The notes under the pieces: generated by a model
The model's input: only the letters and a program-made list of their open reading frames with translations
The model's database searches: none
Told to the model about the DNA's origin: nothing
Shown: positions 20,091 to 30,987 of the stretch, piece by piece
Numbering within the stretch: position 1 is the first letter of the stretch
How the letters are laid out: the number at the start of each line of letters is the position of its first letter
Assembly (NCBI RefSeq): GCF_025370875.1
Contig: NZ_JAMXFD010000027.1
Coordinates: 1 to 64,000 of the forward strand
DNA length: 64,000 nucleotides
Direction of reading: 5' to 3'
DNA from: Laspinema palackyanum D2c
GTDB taxonomy: Bacteria > Cyanobacteriota > Cyanobacteriia > Cyanobacteriales > Laspinemataceae
Position numbers and translations under genes: made by a program

Positions 20091-20823
20091 GGCGCTTCTT
20101 CACTCAATGGGTAACGTTCGTTGTCGTGGCTTGTATCCTTGGCTCTCCATCTGAAGAGGGCCCGTTCCCGTAGCCTACCGGAGGCATCTCGCACCGGGGT
20201 AACCTCCGGGTGATCTGGATCGGGATAGCCACATCTGATGCAATCAGGGATGATTCGGCAATGCCGGTTTACCCCTGAATTGCTATTTGCTTACTTCTGA
20301 CGGCTTGGAACCCGAACCGGAACCCGTTCTAGCTGGGATTGGCAAGACAAGGCGATCGCTGTTCTGTATGAATACAGGATTCCCAAAATCATGGCTGCAA
20401 GTACGAATGTCGGGGTTGTCATAAAATTTCTTAAATTTCTCAGGTCGTATGTGAATAATTGTAACATTTCTTAACGAAATGTCTAGTCCTGACGCGCAGA
20501 TTCTGACATTTGGTCCCAGAAGGTCCATCCAGCCCTCAGTTATATAGAGATTACCCAGGAAATAATTTTCAGAATGCATCCTGGAAAACAAAATGAAGAA
20601 AATCTGGAGAAAAATCCTGATTTTTATACCCGGGTTTTCAGATAGGGTGTAGGTCAAGGCGTATCAGGTCCCTTCCCAGCCTCAAACCCCTGCCCGGGTC
20701 TCGCCCCTACAAAAAAAAGGGGCGATCGCTCCATCATTACCGAGCGTCCACCCCCATGAAACCATCCCGGAGACTGCACCGGAGATGACTGATCAACCCC
20801 AATGCAATCGCCGGTTGAATCCA
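20091..20823. other. intergenic region between sigma factor and carB
   Basis: Contains the promoter side of the sigma factor gene and the 3' flank of carB. A minus-strand open frame at 20283-20657 was judged non-coding. A GCCCCT...AGGGGC pairing with an A/T-rich loop lies near 20702-20722. Nothing else is recognised. Confidence 0.4.
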
Positions 20824-23800
20824 TTAATTGAGATAATCCTGAATCGCCTTGACCTCCAAAGGTTCATCCTTGAGGGCGCGAATTGCCGCCACCGTTGCCC
20901 TTGCACCGGCGATCGTGGTAATAATCGGCAGTTGATAATCCAAAGCCATGCGGCGAATCATCCGGGCATCAGTTTGGGACTCTTCTCCCGTCGGCGTGTT
21001 GATAATAAACTGGATCTGGTCATTCTTAATCCAGTCAATGACATGGGGACGACCTTCATGAACCTTGAACACCAGTTCCACATTCTCCAGACCCTGTTCT
21101 TGGAGGACCTTACGGGTGCCATCGGTGGCAATAATCTTAAAGCCCAAATCCATGAACTCTTTAATCACCGGCACCACCAGAGGTTTATCGCGATCGTTCA
21201 TGGAGACAAACACCGTTCCCTGAAGCGCTAACCGCACCCCAGCCCCTAATTCCGCTTTCGCAAATGCCTTGCCAAAATCGGTGTCAATCCCCATCACTTC
21301 CCCAGTCGATCGCATTTCTGGACCTAAGAGGGTATCGCTACCGGGGAACTTGTTGAACGGCAGAACCACCTCTTTCACCGCAATATGTTCGGGAATCTTC
21401 TCTTCGGTATAGTTGAGAGATTCTAAGGTTTTGCCCGACATAATCAAGGAAGCCATTTTCGCTAAGGGAATCCCGATCGCCTTGGAAACAAAGGGAACCG
21501 TCCGAGAGGCGCGGGGATTGGCTTCTAAGATATAAACCTGTTCCCCTTGCACCGCATACTGAATATTCATCAACCCAATCACCTTGAGTTTTTGGGCCAA
21601 TTTAACGGTCCATTCCCGAATGGTGGCTAAGGCTTCCGGTTTCAAGGAGATATAAGGAATCGAACAGGCAGAGTCACCGGAGTGAATCCCGGCTTGTTCG
21701 ATATGTTCCATGATGCCCCCAATCACCACTTGTCCCGTGGCATCGGCAAGAGCATCTACGTCCACCTCGACTGCATTCTCTAGGAATTTATCAATCAAAA
21801 TGGGGCGATCAGGTTCAACTTCTACGGCAAACTTCATATACCGTTCCAAGTCTGCATCGGAATAGACGATTTCCATCGCCCGTCCCCCGAGAACGTAGGA
21901 AGGACGCACCACCACGGGATATCCAACTTTCTGGGCGATCGCCAAGGCATCCTCATAACTCCGGGCAATCCCATTCGCAGGCTGTTTGATATCCAATTCC
22001 CAGAGAATCTTCTCAAACCGTTCCCGATCTTCGGCAATGTCGATGGAGTCGGGGGAGGTTCCCCAAATTTTGGTGGTTACTTCTGAGGAGATGATGCGAT
22101 CGGACCCTTGCGCCATGAGTGCTTCATACAAGGGGATTGCCAATTTCAGCGGGGTTTGTCCGCCAAACTGAATAATCACCCCTTCCGGATTTTCCGCCTC
22201 GATGATATTGAGGACATCTTCTTTGGTGAGGGGTTCAAAATAGAGGCGATCGCTGGTGTCGTAATCGGTGGAAACGGTTTCCGGGTTGGAGTTGACCATA
22301 ATGGTCTCGCATCCTTCTTCCCGCAATGCATAAGAGGCATGACAGCAGCAATAGTCAAATTCAATCCCCTGTCCAATCCGGTTCGGTCCACCCCCTAAAA
22401 TCATCACCTTACGTTTATTGGAAACGGTCTGTTCTGATTCTTCTTCGTAGGTGGAATAGTAATAAGGGGTGAGCGCTTCAAATTCTGCGGCACAGGTATC
22501 GACTAATTTGTACACCGGCTTGACCCCTAAACCGACGCGGTAGGACCGTACTTGGTCCTCGTGGGTTTTGGTGGCAAAGGCAATTTGGCGATCGCTGAAT
22601 CCTTGACGTTTAATTGCATACATTTTCTCTTTTGTCAAGTCTTCCAGCCGCGATCGCTTGAGGAATTTTTCTGTTTCCAGGAGTTCTTGGAATTTATCTA
22701 GGAACCAGACGTCAATGCAGGTGAGTTCGTAGATTTCCTCCACTGTCATCCCCATCAACATCGCATGACGAACGGTAAAAATGCGATCGGGATTGGGGGT
22801 GCGTAATCCGGCGCGAATTTGTTCTAAACTCGGGAGCATTTCTGGGCGATCGCATCCCCAACCAGAACGCCCGGTTTCCATTGAGCGCATGGCTTTTTGG
22901 AACGATTCGTTAAAGGTCCGCCCGATCGCCATTGCTTCACCCACAGACTTCATCTGAGTCGTCAGAGTCGGTTCCGATCCAGAGAATTTCTCAAAGGCAA
23001 AACGGGGAATCTTCGTTACCACATAGTCAATGGTGGGTTCAAAACTCGCCGGAGTCTTGCGGGTAATATCGTTGGGAATTTCATCCAGGGTATAACCCAC
23101 CGCCAATTTAGCGGCAAACTTGGCGATCGCAAATCCCGTTGCTTTGGATGCCAACGCTGAGGACCGAGAGACCCGAGGGTTCATCTCAATCACAATCAAA
23201 TCCCCATTCACCGGATTGATGGCAAACTGAATATTTGAGCCGCCGGTTTCCACCCCAATCTCGCGGATAATGGCGATCGAAGCATCCCGCAGGCGTTGAT
23301 ATTCTTTATCCGTCAGGGTTTGTGCCGGTGCGACAGTAATCGAGTCCCCGGTGTGAATCCCCATCGGGTCGATATTTTCAATCGAGCAGATAATCACCAC
23401 GTTATCTGCTAAATCTCGCATCACTTCTAGTTCATACTCCTTCCAACCGAGCAGAGACTGCTCAATCAGAATTTGAGAGACAGGGGATGCATCAATCCCG
23501 CCTGCCGCCATCGTTTCAAATTCTTTTTGGTTGTAGGCGATGCCACCACCCGTTCCCCCGAGGGTATAGGCGGGTCGAATAATTAAGGGATAGCTGCCAA
23601 TTTGGTGTCCGACAGCTTTGGCTTCGTCCAGGGTTGTAGCAATTCCCGAGGGACAGGTGGCGACCCCAATCCGGGCCATTGCTTCTTTAAACAGTAAGCG
23701 GTCTTCAGCTTTTTCGATCGCCTCTAGTTTTGCACCGATTAACTCGACGCCATACTTGTCTAAAACACCACTTTTGGCTAAAGTAACAGCCAAGTTCAGA

Positions 23801-24084
23801 GCGGTTTGTCCGCCCATAGTCGGTAACAGCGCATCGGGTCGCTCTTTCGCAATCACCTTTTCGAGCACTTCCGGAATCAGTGGCTCGATATAGGTGCGAT
23901 CGGCGGTTTCGGGGTCGGTCATGATTGTGGCGGGGTTCGAGTTCACCAGCACCACTTCATATCCTTCTTCTCGGAGCGCTTTACAAGCTTGCGTCCCTGA
24001 ATAGTCAAATTCGCAAGCTTGCCCGATCACAATAGGACCAGAGCCGATGATCAGGATTTTCTGGATGTCGTTGCGACGGGGCAT
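20824..24084 (-). CDS. carB: carbamoyl-phosphate synthase large chain
   Basis: 1086 residues, the normal length for CarB. It makes carbamoyl phosphate from bicarbonate, two ATP and ammonia delivered by the CarA glutaminase subunit, feeding arginine and pyrimidine synthesis. The chain begins [20 protein letters not shown] and holds two homologous halves, each with a nucleotide-binding [14 protein letters not shown] segment and an ATP-grasp domain ([19 protein letters not shown] in the first, [18 protein letters not shown] in the second). The C-terminal 140 residues form the MGS-like allosteric domain. carA is not in the window, as is common in cyanobacteria where the two are unlinked. Confidence 0.98.
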   Translation of the reverse strand: MPRRNDIQKILIIGSGPIVIGQACEFDYSGTQACKALREEGYEVVLVNSNPATIMTDPETADRTYIEPLIPEVLEKVIAKERPDALLPTMGGQTALNLAVTLAKSGVLDKYGVELIGAKLEAIEKAEDRLLFKEAMARIGVATCPSGIATTLDEAKAVGHQIGSYPLIIRPAYTLGGTGGGIAYNQKEFETMAAGGIDASPVSQILIEQSLLGWKEYELEVMRDLADNVVIICSIENIDPMGIHTGDSITVAPAQTLTDKEYQRLRDASIAIIREIGVETGGSNIQFAINPVNGDLIVIEMNPRVSRSSALASKATGFAIAKFAAKLAVGYTLDEIPNDITRKTPASFEPTIDYVVTKIPRFAFEKFSGSEPTLTTQMKSVGEAMAIGRTFNESFQKAMRSMETGRSGWGCDRPEMLPSLEQIRAGLRTPNPDRIFTVRHAMLMGMTVEEIYELTCIDVWFLDKFQELLETEKFLKRSRLEDLTKEKMYAIKRQGFSDRQIAFATKTHEDQVRSYRVGLGVKPVYKLVDTCAAEFEALTPYYYSTYEEESEQTVSNKRKVMILGGGPNRIGQGIEFDYCCCHASYALREEGCETIMVNSNPETVSTDYDTSDRLYFEPLTKEDVLNIIEAENPEGVIIQFGGQTPLKLAIPLYEALMAQGSDRIISSEVTTKIWGTSPDSIDIAEDRERFEKILWELDIKQPANGIARSYEDALAIAQKVGYPVVVRPSYVLGGRAMEIVYSDADLERYMKFAVEVEPDRPILIDKFLENAVEVDVDALADATGQVVIGGIMEHIEQAGIHSGDSACSIPYISLKPEALATIREWTVKLAQKLKVIGLMNIQYAVQGEQVYILEANPRASRTVPFVSKAIGIPLAKMASLIMSGKTLESLNYTEEKIPEHIAVKEVVLPFNKFPGSDTLLGPEMRSTGEVMGIDTDFGKAFAKAELGAGVRLALQGTVFVSMNDRDKPLVVPVIKEFMDLGFKIIATDGTRKVLQEQGLENVELVFKVHEGRPHVIDWIKNDQIQFIINTPTGEESQTDARMIRRMALDYQLPIITTIAGARATVAAIRALKDEPLEVKAIQDYLN

Positions 24085-24457
24085 AGGCTTAAACTTTCGA
24101 CTTGTGGGTTCTGTGTTGTCATTGTCAAGGGTCTGTTGTCAATTGCCAGCTTTCAGTTACAACTGACCACTGACCTTTGACGACTGACCCCGGATCGCAT
24201 TTTTGCTAAATCCAGTTTATTTTACGAGGTTTCACCCGATCCGTATCACTCGGTTCTGCTAATAACAAGATTTGATGACTTGCTCTACGGATCCTTGCCT
24301 GTGGTGACGCCCGCTTGAATCGAAAAACTCCCCGGGTCATTTTTTCAGGGGAACTTGGGTACAGTAAGGGTTAGAAACCGGGTTTCTTCACAACATTTTT
24401 GCTAATTAGCAACAAATTAGGCTCAGAAACCCGGTTCCTTGTCCTATTGCTCTTGCT
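24085..24457. other. intergenic region with AGAAACCGGGTTTCT palindromes
   Basis: A perfect palindrome AGAAACCGGGTTTCT at 24373-24387 is followed by CAGAAACCCGGTTCC at about 24424-24438. The two can also pair with each other. This is a short repeat type often scattered in cyanobacterial genomes. No gene is seen. Confidence 0.5.
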
Positions 24458-25003
24458 CTAATCATGTTCTGCTCCAGTACCGCTCTTTTGGAGCGATTCT
24501 GATAGATTCACCGCCATCCCCGATTTCGGACAAATCCAATCTTCCGAGAGTAAATAGGGCCATCCTTGCTCAAATGCTTCTAGGCAAACTGCATGAAGGG
24601 TCAGTTGCGCGTCTAACATTTGAAATTGAGCCGAATCTGCTTGCTTGCTACAAATTTTAGCAATTGAATCACTGGTAAATTCAATCGTCTGATGACACTG
24701 AACGCAAACCAGATGATGGTGCGGTTGTGAGGGTTTGTTCAATTCGTAGTGTTTATGCCCTTCGGCTAACTCTAGTTCCCGCAGAATTCCGATCCGCGCC
24801 ATCAAATTTAGGGTTCGATACACTGTAGATAGACTAATTTTCTCCCCCTGACGCTGCAACAAACTGTAGAGTTCTTCTGCACTTAAATGGTTGCCTTGAG
24901 GGATTGTTTGAAAGACGCCGAGGATGGCTTCCCGTTGGGGAGTCAGGCGACAGCCCAATTGTCGCAGTTCGCTTTTGAGTTGAGCCTGGGTATAAAATGG
25001 CAT
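24458..25003 (-). CDS. Fur-family metal-responsive regulator
   Basis: 181 residues of the Fur family, dimeric repressors that sense Fe, Zn or peroxide. The winged helix has GCRLTPQREAIL and ISLSTVYRTLNLMARIGILREL. The metal-binding dimerisation half has GHKHYEL, HHHLVCVQCHQTIEF and the HAVC segment. The first CxxC of the usual structural zinc site is present (CVQC). The second is not: HAVC is followed by LEA instead of a second cysteine. The C-terminal 40 residues extend beyond typical Fur. The position beside dps and iron-uptake genes suggests iron or zinc sensing, but Fur and Zur cannot be separated from sequence alone. Confidence 0.88.
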   Translation of the reverse strand: MPFYTQAQLKSELRQLGCRLTPQREAILGVFQTIPQGNHLSAEELYSLLQRQGEKISLSTVYRTLNLMARIGILRELELAEGHKHYELNKPSQPHHHLVCVQCHQTIEFTSDSIAKICSKQADSAQFQMLDAQLTLHAVCLEAFEQGWPYLLSEDWICPKSGMAVNLSESLQKSGTGAEHD

Positions 25004-25396
25004 GACGACTTACCCAAATTTATGGTCAATGGTTGGTCAGAATTCGGCCCTTTGTCCGGTAGGGTCGCTATGGTGGGCGCGATCGCCTTTCTTAGCTTGG
25101 ATACTTTTGGCATCCGGCGTCAGGCATCCAGGCGCAAGATTCCCTAACTCATCGAAACATGAGCAGTAAATCGAGTCCCTGTTTCTCCCTGGCTACAACT
25201 CCCCTCCATAACTTGACCGCCAAGGGTCTTGACAAAATTATATTTGTCCGGTATTTTATCCCTCTTATTGAAATTAATCCTCAATAACGGAATAAATCTA
25301 GTAAGACAGAATTTGGACTTTATTGCAAGTTTTTTCTAAGAAAATTTAACCCCCCATCCTCGTTAACTCCGCCTCCGGTTCCCTCCCCTGTGTCTT

Positions 25397-25609
25397 GGTC
25401 CGGGTTAGGGTGGGGTTCCCTCTTGGCGATCGCACCTCACGAGGCATGGGTGGGTGGAGGGTCCTCGTGGCGATTCCCTACGGGATAGCTCCGCTTACCG
25501 CCCTGTTACGAAGAAAGAGGTTTCTCCAGCCTCCATCCCGGCGCTTCAACCTCTCAGAGTGCGGGACGTGCCATCGCCACGTCCGGAGGACCCCACCCTA
25601 ACCCGGACC
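25397..25609. repeat. 213-bp element with 19-bp terminal inverted repeats
   Basis: The ends are exact complements. The interior holds no coding sequence for a transposase. It resembles a non-autonomous miniature element or a palindromic intergenic repeat. No flanking target duplication was identified by eye. Confidence 0.5.
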
Positions 25610-25672
25610 TTGCCAAGGTCCGGGGACCGGAAAGGACAAAGGACAAATCACCAATGACAAATGACCCATCCC

Positions 25673-25708
25673 CCAAAAAAGATGCAGAGAGGGAAAACCC
25701 CCCTCTGC
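25673..25708 (-). terminator. terminator of dps
   Basis: GCAGAGAGGG pairs with CCCCTCTGC (25684-25708). On the minus strand the stem is followed by ATCTTTTTT. It sits just past the Dps stop codon. Confidence 0.65.
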
Positions 25709-25812
25709 CTTAAGCGTTCTCTTCTGTTTAGAATCGATAGGTCGAGTCGGTCAGCTTGGAAAGCTGAACTTCCTTCTACAGTAACGCAGCTTTGAGAAAA
25801 TCTCTTTATTAT

Positions 25813-26349
25813 TTAGCGGGAAACGACTAAACTATCGTGGGCGAGGAAATGCACCAGATGATAAGCGCGTTCTTCTGTCGCCAGCAGGATTTTCTCGTAC
25901 AGATAGCGGGTGGCGCGATCGCCCAAACTCTCCGCCTGAGCAGCCTGCCGTCGCAACAATTGAATCATCCCTTGTTCCCCCACTAAGTCATGCTCTACCA
26001 TCTGACGGCAGCTATAGACCCCATCCGGTTCTGGGGTCCAGCAGCACAATTCAGCTAATTTACTAAAACTCGCGGCGGGAATTCCCCCCAACCCATTCAA
26101 TCGTTCCCCTAAATCGTGAACGTGTTCTTCTACTGCTTCGTAACTTTCTTGGAAAAACTCATGCAGGGAGTAAAATTCAGCCCCCTCTACCACAAAATGA
26201 TGTTTTTGATATTGCAAATAAAGCGCTTGAAAGCTTGCTAGGGCTACATTTAAGCCTTCGCAAACCGGCCCGGTCACTGAAGTTTCTAACCCAATCGGAT
26301 TGTCCGCAATATGCCCAAAGGAACGGACTGCATTCTGCATTTCAGCCAT
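25813..26349 (-). CDS. DpsA-type ferritin-like protein
   Basis: 178 residues of the Dps family, dodecameric shells that oxidise and store iron and protect DNA from peroxide. The ferroxidase region is His51 (HHFVVEG), His63 (SLHEFF) and, where most Dps proteins have Asp, His78 in HVHDLGER, with Glu82 following. A three-histidine centre of this type that binds zinc has been described for DpsA of Thermosynechococcus elongatus. The C-terminal half continues the four-helix bundle. It is transcribed alone with its own terminator, near the Fur-family gene. Peroxide and iron control is likely by family knowledge. Confidence 0.88.
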   Translation of the reverse strand: MAEMQNAVRSFGHIADNPIGLETSVTGPVCEGLNVALASFQALYLQYQKHHFVVEGAEFYSLHEFFQESYEAVEEHVHDLGERLNGLGGIPAASFSKLAELCCWTPEPDGVYSCRQMVEHDLVGEQGMIQLLRRQAAQAESLGDRATRYLYEKILLATEERAYHLVHFLAHDSLVVSR

Positions 26350-26891
26350 AGTTAGTGTTCTCCTGTTTTTATTGGCAACTTCGATTGCTCAATAGAGGGA
26401 TTTTAACACAGGCAAATCTAGGAGGTGAGTACATAGAATACACCCTAAATATTTTTAAACCGCCATAAATTATCAATTAGCCCTGTCTTTAACATATTGC
26501 AGATTACCAATTTTTATCCTGGGTTTGCGGATTATTCTGAACAAAACTTTAGGACCCTCCATTAGATGCCGTTGACGGTCTCTCCCAATACTTTAGCCGC
26601 TTACTACTATGGCTAGTGTGATATCTTCACTTGACCCTAAATATAGGGTTTAATTCGGCTGAATTGAGAAATTCTCTCAGGTTTAAAGGGAAAATCTTGA
26701 TAAATTGTAAAGTTTTGTTAAAGTCTGTCGGAAAGTAGATGAGAATATTTGTCAGTTGGAGTAATCTAAGGGAAGAGGAAGGCGATCGCCGGGTTCAAAA
26801 CCCGATCGCGCTTGCTCAGAGCGAGGGGAAAAATCAAGGGGTCCCTCTACCCAACTTACTGAGAATATTTAGCAAGTATTAGGACAATCCC
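26350..26891. other. divergent promoter region of dps and the 81-residue gene
   Basis: AT-rich and free of convincing open frames. It must contain the dps promoter on the left and that of the small plus-strand gene on the right. No clear operator palindrome was pinned down. Confidence 0.4.
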
Positions 26892-27137
26892 ATGGAATCA
26901 TCGGAGTATAAGACCGATCTAGCACAGTTAGTAGAAGTGAATGGGACCGAACGATGGTCTGTATTTCAGCGGTTGCGCGAACTAGAGATTCCCTGTTGGT
27001 GTGAACCTAATCAACCATTGCGGGTGTACCTGAGGGATACCAGAGCCACGGTGCAGTTTTGGAGTGTATCCAGACAACTCCATGCCTCGCGTCAGGAGTT
27101 GGTGCTGTGGTTAGAACAGTGCTGGCAGATTCATTAA
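26892..27137 (+). CDS. conserved small hypothetical protein
   Basis: 81 residues, rich in Trp and Arg (ERWSVFQRLRELEIPCWCEPNQPL), with a CWC motif. It looks like a compact alpha/beta protein. I recall similar short proteins in other cyanobacteria but cannot name the family. It precedes the 2Fe-2S gene in the same direction by about 120 bases and may share its transcript. Confidence 0.6.
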   Translation: MESSEYKTDLAQLVEVNGTERWSVFQRLRELEIPCWCEPNQPLRVYLRDTRATVQFWSVSRQLHASRQELVLWLEQCWQIH

Positions 27138-27256
27138 TTCAGGCGATCGCCGGTGAGGGAGTCCCGGATCCTTGTTCTCACCAAAGGGATGGAAAACTGC
27201 GATCGCCAGAGTTTAAGCAAACTTTTGTACAAAAAACAACCACCAAAAATAAGACA

Positions 27257-27907
27257 ATGGGTAAATCATATAAACAAACCTCTGAACTCAATCTCGAAGG
27301 TCGTTTCTTAGGGTTTGGCATCCCCGGGGGAACCAATCTCAAATACTTTCGATTGGCGACAGGGGAAGGGGAACGGTTCATTAAGCTAGATATGCCGAAA
27401 AAGCAGCGTGCTATTTTAGAAACTCAGTTGAGACCCGGAGACTGGGTGAGGGCGATCGGTGAGAAACAACTGAACCTGAAAACCGGATTGTGGAAGCTCA
27501 AAGCCTATCATATTCTCCCGGCCCTCAACTCGGTCTCTTCCGAACCTGCGCCGATCGCGACTCCAGTATCTGGTTGTGATCATTTTCGAGACTGTGCGAT
27601 CGCCGAAACTTGCGCGAGTTCTCCACCTCCCATCCCCACCCTCGAAGCCATAGTTCCCGAAAAAAAGAAAGCAACGATTCTGATTTGTCAAAAGTCCGAC
27701 TGCCGCAAGAAAGGGGGAGCAGCCGTCTGTAAAGCATTAGAAGAACAGTTACGTCAAAAAGGGTTAGAAGATAACGTCACCATCAAGGGAACCGGCTGTA
27801 TGAGTCGCTGCAAAGCTGGCCCTAATGTCGTCGTCATGCCGGATAAAGCGCGTTATACCAAAATTCAGCCCGAAGAAATTCCCGAATTGATTGCCAATCA
27901 TTTTTAG
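27257..27907 (+). CDS. protein with C-terminal thioredoxin-like 2Fe-2S domain
   Basis: 216 residues from the ATG at 27257 (MGKSYKQTSEL). The longer open frame upstream overlaps the preceding gene and is unlikely. The N-terminal 100 residues read as an OB-like beta fold (EGRFLGFGIPGGTNLKYFRLATGEGERF). A Cys-containing linker (CDHFRDCAIAETC) follows. The last 80 residues form a thioredoxin-like [2Fe-2S] domain with CQKSDCRKKGG and GCMSRCKAGP supplying four cysteines, as in NuoE/HoxE and shethna-type ferredoxins. It is likely an electron carrier or redox-regulated protein. Partner unknown. Confidence 0.75.
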   Translation: MGKSYKQTSELNLEGRFLGFGIPGGTNLKYFRLATGEGERFIKLDMPKKQRAILETQLRPGDWVRAIGEKQLNLKTGLWKLKAYHILPALNSVSSEPAPIATPVSGCDHFRDCAIAETCASSPPPIPTLEAIVPEKKKATILICQKSDCRKKGGAAVCKALEEQLRQKGLEDNVTIKGTGCMSRCKAGPNVVVMPDKARYTKIQPEEIPELIANHF

Positions 27908-27942
27908 GACAATCCAAACCTTAAAAACTTCCTATTAATAAA

Positions 27943-27976
27943 AAGAATCGGTAAATTGTAGAATTTACCGATTCTT
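27943..27976 (-). terminator. terminator of the porin gene
   Basis: A perfect 15-base stem, AAGAATCGGTAAATT with AATTTACCGATTCTT, and a 4-base loop. On the minus strand it is followed by TTTTTATT. It lies between converging genes and may stop both. Confidence 0.85.
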
Positions 27977-28006
27977 CCGATGTTCAGCAGAACCAATCGA
28001 GTGAAT

Positions 28007-29686
28007 TTAGAAATTAAACTGAGTTCGCACGGTACCAACCCAGATGGTATTGTTGTCCGAATTATGATCAGGATTGGTAATCACGAAAAATCCCGGAGCA
28101 ATGTTGATTCTATCGGTGATGGGATACTGGAATAAGGCTTCAAAATGCAAGGAAGTATCCGGGTCTTCCCGTCCGGAGACGTCATTACTGATCACTTTCG
28201 GCTGTTGTCCGACAATAAAACCGAGTAGGCTGCCTTCTTTGACTAAATCGGGAACCCCGACATTCAGCGCCCAGTTAAATAAGGTGGCAGTGTCGCCGCT
28301 GCTGACATCCCCATCACTGCCTTGGGCTTCGGCTAAGGACCAACCGGCCCAACCGGAAACCGTTACGGGAGCGAAGGCGAAGCTGGCTTGTACCCCCAGG
28401 TTATTGGAAGAGGTGGCAACATCATTGGTGAAGGGTCGCCTTGCATTGCCCGAACCCGTACTCCCGGAAACGTTGACCTCACCCCCTGGAAAATAGGAGT
28501 TCGAGTAAGCCAAGCTGACCTCTAAATTTTCAATGGGAGTGGCAGTGAGCTGGGCAGTTGCGCTATAGGTGCCGTCAAATAACCCATTTTTAGAGGTTGG
28601 GGTGCCCGCATTTCCCGCCATATAGGCAGCATACAGTCTAGCCACATTGCCAAATTTGTATTCAAAGCCTGCACCGGCACCACTGGGTTGGCGATAAACA
28701 GCAGGGTTGCGACGGCCAAATCGCGAGAGTGCACCGTCCCCACTCCCTTCAAACAGGGGATTGGTGACGGGGAAAATGTGATCGTAGTCCCATCCCGTAG
28801 CCCCCAGCCATACTCTCATGTTATCGGTGACGGGGAACCGATACTCTAGGCGTTCTAGGAGGACCTCGTTATCGCTTTCTCCGTCGAATCCCAACCGAGA
28901 CATGACGGTGCCCGTGGTGTTATCTAAACGTGCCACGTTGACGGCCTGTAGTCGGGCTCGGAGGCGATCTGAGCCGGTCAAGCTAGAGTCAAAGACCATA
29001 CGCAGTCGATAACCGAAAGAGAGTTCGGTGTCTTCCCCGCCGTTGGTAGTTTCGCCGCGATCGCCAAAGGCATGAATCGGAGCCATGAGAACTTCACCAC
29101 CCAATTTGGTGGTGGGGGAGAACTGATTGGCTTCTAATTCGGCTGTGCGAACTTCTAAGGCATCCACACGACCGCGCAAGGTGGCGAGTTCGGCGGCAAA
29201 TTCTTCTTGTAATCGGCGGATTGCGTTCAGTTCGTCTGCGGATAAGACGTTGAAACCTTCGTCGAGGCGCTGTTGAATCTGAATTAAACAGGCGTTTAAG
29301 CTCGCAGCAAATTCGTAGCGCGTCATGGCGCGGTTACCGCGATAGGTCCCGTCGCCATAGCCGAGGAGACATTGATGGCGATCGGCGAGGGCGCTGACTG
29401 CCTGAAAGGCCCAGTCTGTGGGGCGAACATCGCTGAGTTCCCGGACCGAGTTGACCTGTTCTAAGGGACCTGTTTCTAGGTCGGCCTGGGAGTAGAGATT
29501 GATTTGTTCGAGAATATCCAGAGGTTCTGGAGTTGCTGTATCTTGAGCGATCGCCTCCACGGACGGTCCCGGATCCGATTGGGCAATTTCCGCCCTAGGC
29601 ATTGCCGCGATCCCTGTAGGAATCAATGCCTCGATCACCAAAAGAGCTGGCGATGCCAGCATGACCTTCATCCAATTATGACGCAT
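28007..29686 (-). CDS. iron-uptake porin (SLH-OprB type)
   Basis: 559 residues from the ATG at 29686 (MRHNWMKVMLASPALL). A longer frame adds 12 charged residues and is less likely. The signal peptide is followed by an S-layer-homology domain (DVRPTDWAFQAVSALADRHQ, about residues 85-140), which anchors to peptidoglycan. A short coiled coil comes next (RRLQEEFAAELATLRGRVDAL), then a carbohydrate-selective OprB-like beta-barrel ending in the aromatic residue of RTQFNF. This is the main cyanobacterial outer-membrane porin family, several members of which take up iron. Its gene stands back to back with the ferric-iron ABC transporter genes, which supports an iron role. Confidence 0.88.
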   Translation of the reverse strand: MRHNWMKVMLASPALLVIEALIPTGIAAMPRAEIAQSDPGPSVEAIAQDTATPEPLDILEQINLYSQADLETGPLEQVNSVRELSDVRPTDWAFQAVSALADRHQCLLGYGDGTYRGNRAMTRYEFAASLNACLIQIQQRLDEGFNVLSADELNAIRRLQEEFAAELATLRGRVDALEVRTAELEANQFSPTTKLGGEVLMAPIHAFGDRGETTNGGEDTELSFGYRLRMVFDSSLTGSDRLRARLQAVNVARLDNTTGTVMSRLGFDGESDNEVLLERLEYRFPVTDNMRVWLGATGWDYDHIFPVTNPLFEGSGDGALSRFGRRNPAVYRQPSGAGAGFEYKFGNVARLYAAYMAGNAGTPTSKNGLFDGTYSATAQLTATPIENLEVSLAYSNSYFPGGEVNVSGSTGSGNARRPFTNDVATSSNNLGVQASFAFAPVTVSGWAGWSLAEAQGSDGDVSSGDTATLFNWALNVGVPDLVKEGSLLGFIVGQQPKVISNDVSGREDPDTSLHFEALFQYPITDRINIAPGFFVITNPDHNSDNNTIWVGTVRTQFNF

Positions 29687-30987
29687 TCCCTTCTTTCCGT
29701 TTTTCTCACACCTAAAAAGCACTTATCCAGCGTTTTTAATGCCAACTGTCTGGAACGGAGTGTTCATCTCAGGGACTTATTACTAATTTTTATGAATAAG
29801 TGCCTGAATTGAAATCACTCCATTGCTGAAATCGGTTCTTCAGCCTGTCTCACCTGTTGACCCTCACCGATGAGAGGATTAAGCCGGTTCACTACGGTGT
29901 GGTTTGCCAAAAAGCGCGGTTGTTGTCATCCTGAAGGTTTCACGATGCCAGGGGGTCTGTGATCATCCGTAACAGTCTTGACTTAAAATCGCTGAAAATG
30001 CATATCAACTTAAGAAATACTTGATTTTTTTGTCCCTGTCAAGTAAACCGGAATACATCGACCCGGGAAAAATATTGGGGAGTTGAAGCGGCTAGATTCC
30101 AGTCGGCGCAAGGATTAGAGGATTTTCTTCCTTCGGTTTTATTGGATTGCTGATCATTACTATTGATTTTATTGATGGGTGTGGGATGAGATCTCCCTCT
30201 CGGGAGAGGGTCTCCGGAGAATCTGGTCTAAATTCGGTGCGATCGGCCCTCATTCTCAATAATAATGGATCCTTAGTCCGGGGTCCTTTTCCAGAATCGG
30301 TTCCGTTCCCTGACTCCTAATCTGGCTCATTTCCAAAATGCTCCAAAACGGTTTAACCTTTAATTTTTGCTATAAATTAAGGTAATTTTTCGAGTGTAAT
30401 GCCACCTTATTTTTGAACTAAAAAGATTAAATTTCCGGTAGGGTCAAACCTAGGATGCCGATTAGCTGTAAAATCTTAAGTGGCAGTATCGGATTATACC
30501 TACCCTCTCCTAATTCATTACTAATAAGTAGCCATTAATTAGGATATCCCCCCTGAACCGAGGATTGAGGCGAGTGAGTCCCGGAACAATCCGGGGTTCA
30601 GGCCAGCCCCCGATGAGTTGTAAAGTTTTTTAAGAACCTGTAACAAATTTACCTGAAATGGCGGAAATTTTCTGATTTTTCCCAGGAAAATGGCCTATTA
30701 GGCCTAAATCTAAATTGGGTTTACAGTAGGTAAGGGTTCAGAAAGGGGTAATAGGGGTGACAACGGTTATGGGTTTTGGCTTTAAGGCAGTTTGGCCTAG
30801 GGGTGGGTCCGCCCAAAATTAAAAATGAGAATTTATTTCATTAAGCTTGACGGAAGTCGTCGAATACCGTAAATTCAGATCTTAAGATTAAAAACACAGC
30901 TTCCGCTGGATTGCATTTCTATATTAATTGAGAGTGTTTCTTGATTGAGGGGAAACAATCCTGGAGGTACTTTGGGAGGTGCAAGGA
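29687..30987. other. 1.3-kb divergent regulatory region between porin and futA
   Basis: No open reading frame of coding quality on either strand. It contains a CTTATT...AATAAG inverted pair near 29775-29800 on the porin side, a CCTCTCGGGAGAGGG hairpin near 30192-30208, and the Fur-box-like palindrome annotated separately on the futA side. It is unusually long for a bacterial divergent promoter. Confidence 0.45.
30824..30842. promoter_or_regulatory. Fur-box-like palindrome upstream of futA
   Basis: AATGAGAATTTATTTCATT is a 19-base imperfect palindrome whose halves AATGAGA and (complement) AATGAAA resemble the GATAATGATAATCATTATC consensus. It lies about 145 bases before the first FutA start, where iron repression would be expected. 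Confidence 0.4.

Larger units (their letters stand above)
25004..25812. other. intergenic region with a long inverted repeat
   Basis: No gene recognised. A perfect 19-base inverted repeat, GGTCCGGGTTAGGGTGGGG at 25397-25415 and its complement at 25591-25609, encloses about 175 bases containing further short palindromes (CTCACGAGG, GTGGCGA). The dps terminator lies at its right end. Confidence 0.5.

Noticed and set aside
20283-20657. Minus-strand open frame of 124 codons
   Set aside because: No ribosome binding site, no recognisable domain and unlikely amino-acid composition. Likely chance.
27059-27256. N-terminal extension of the 2Fe-2S protein
   Set aside because: It overlaps the previous gene and shows no conserved-looking sequence. 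The ATG at 27257 is better.
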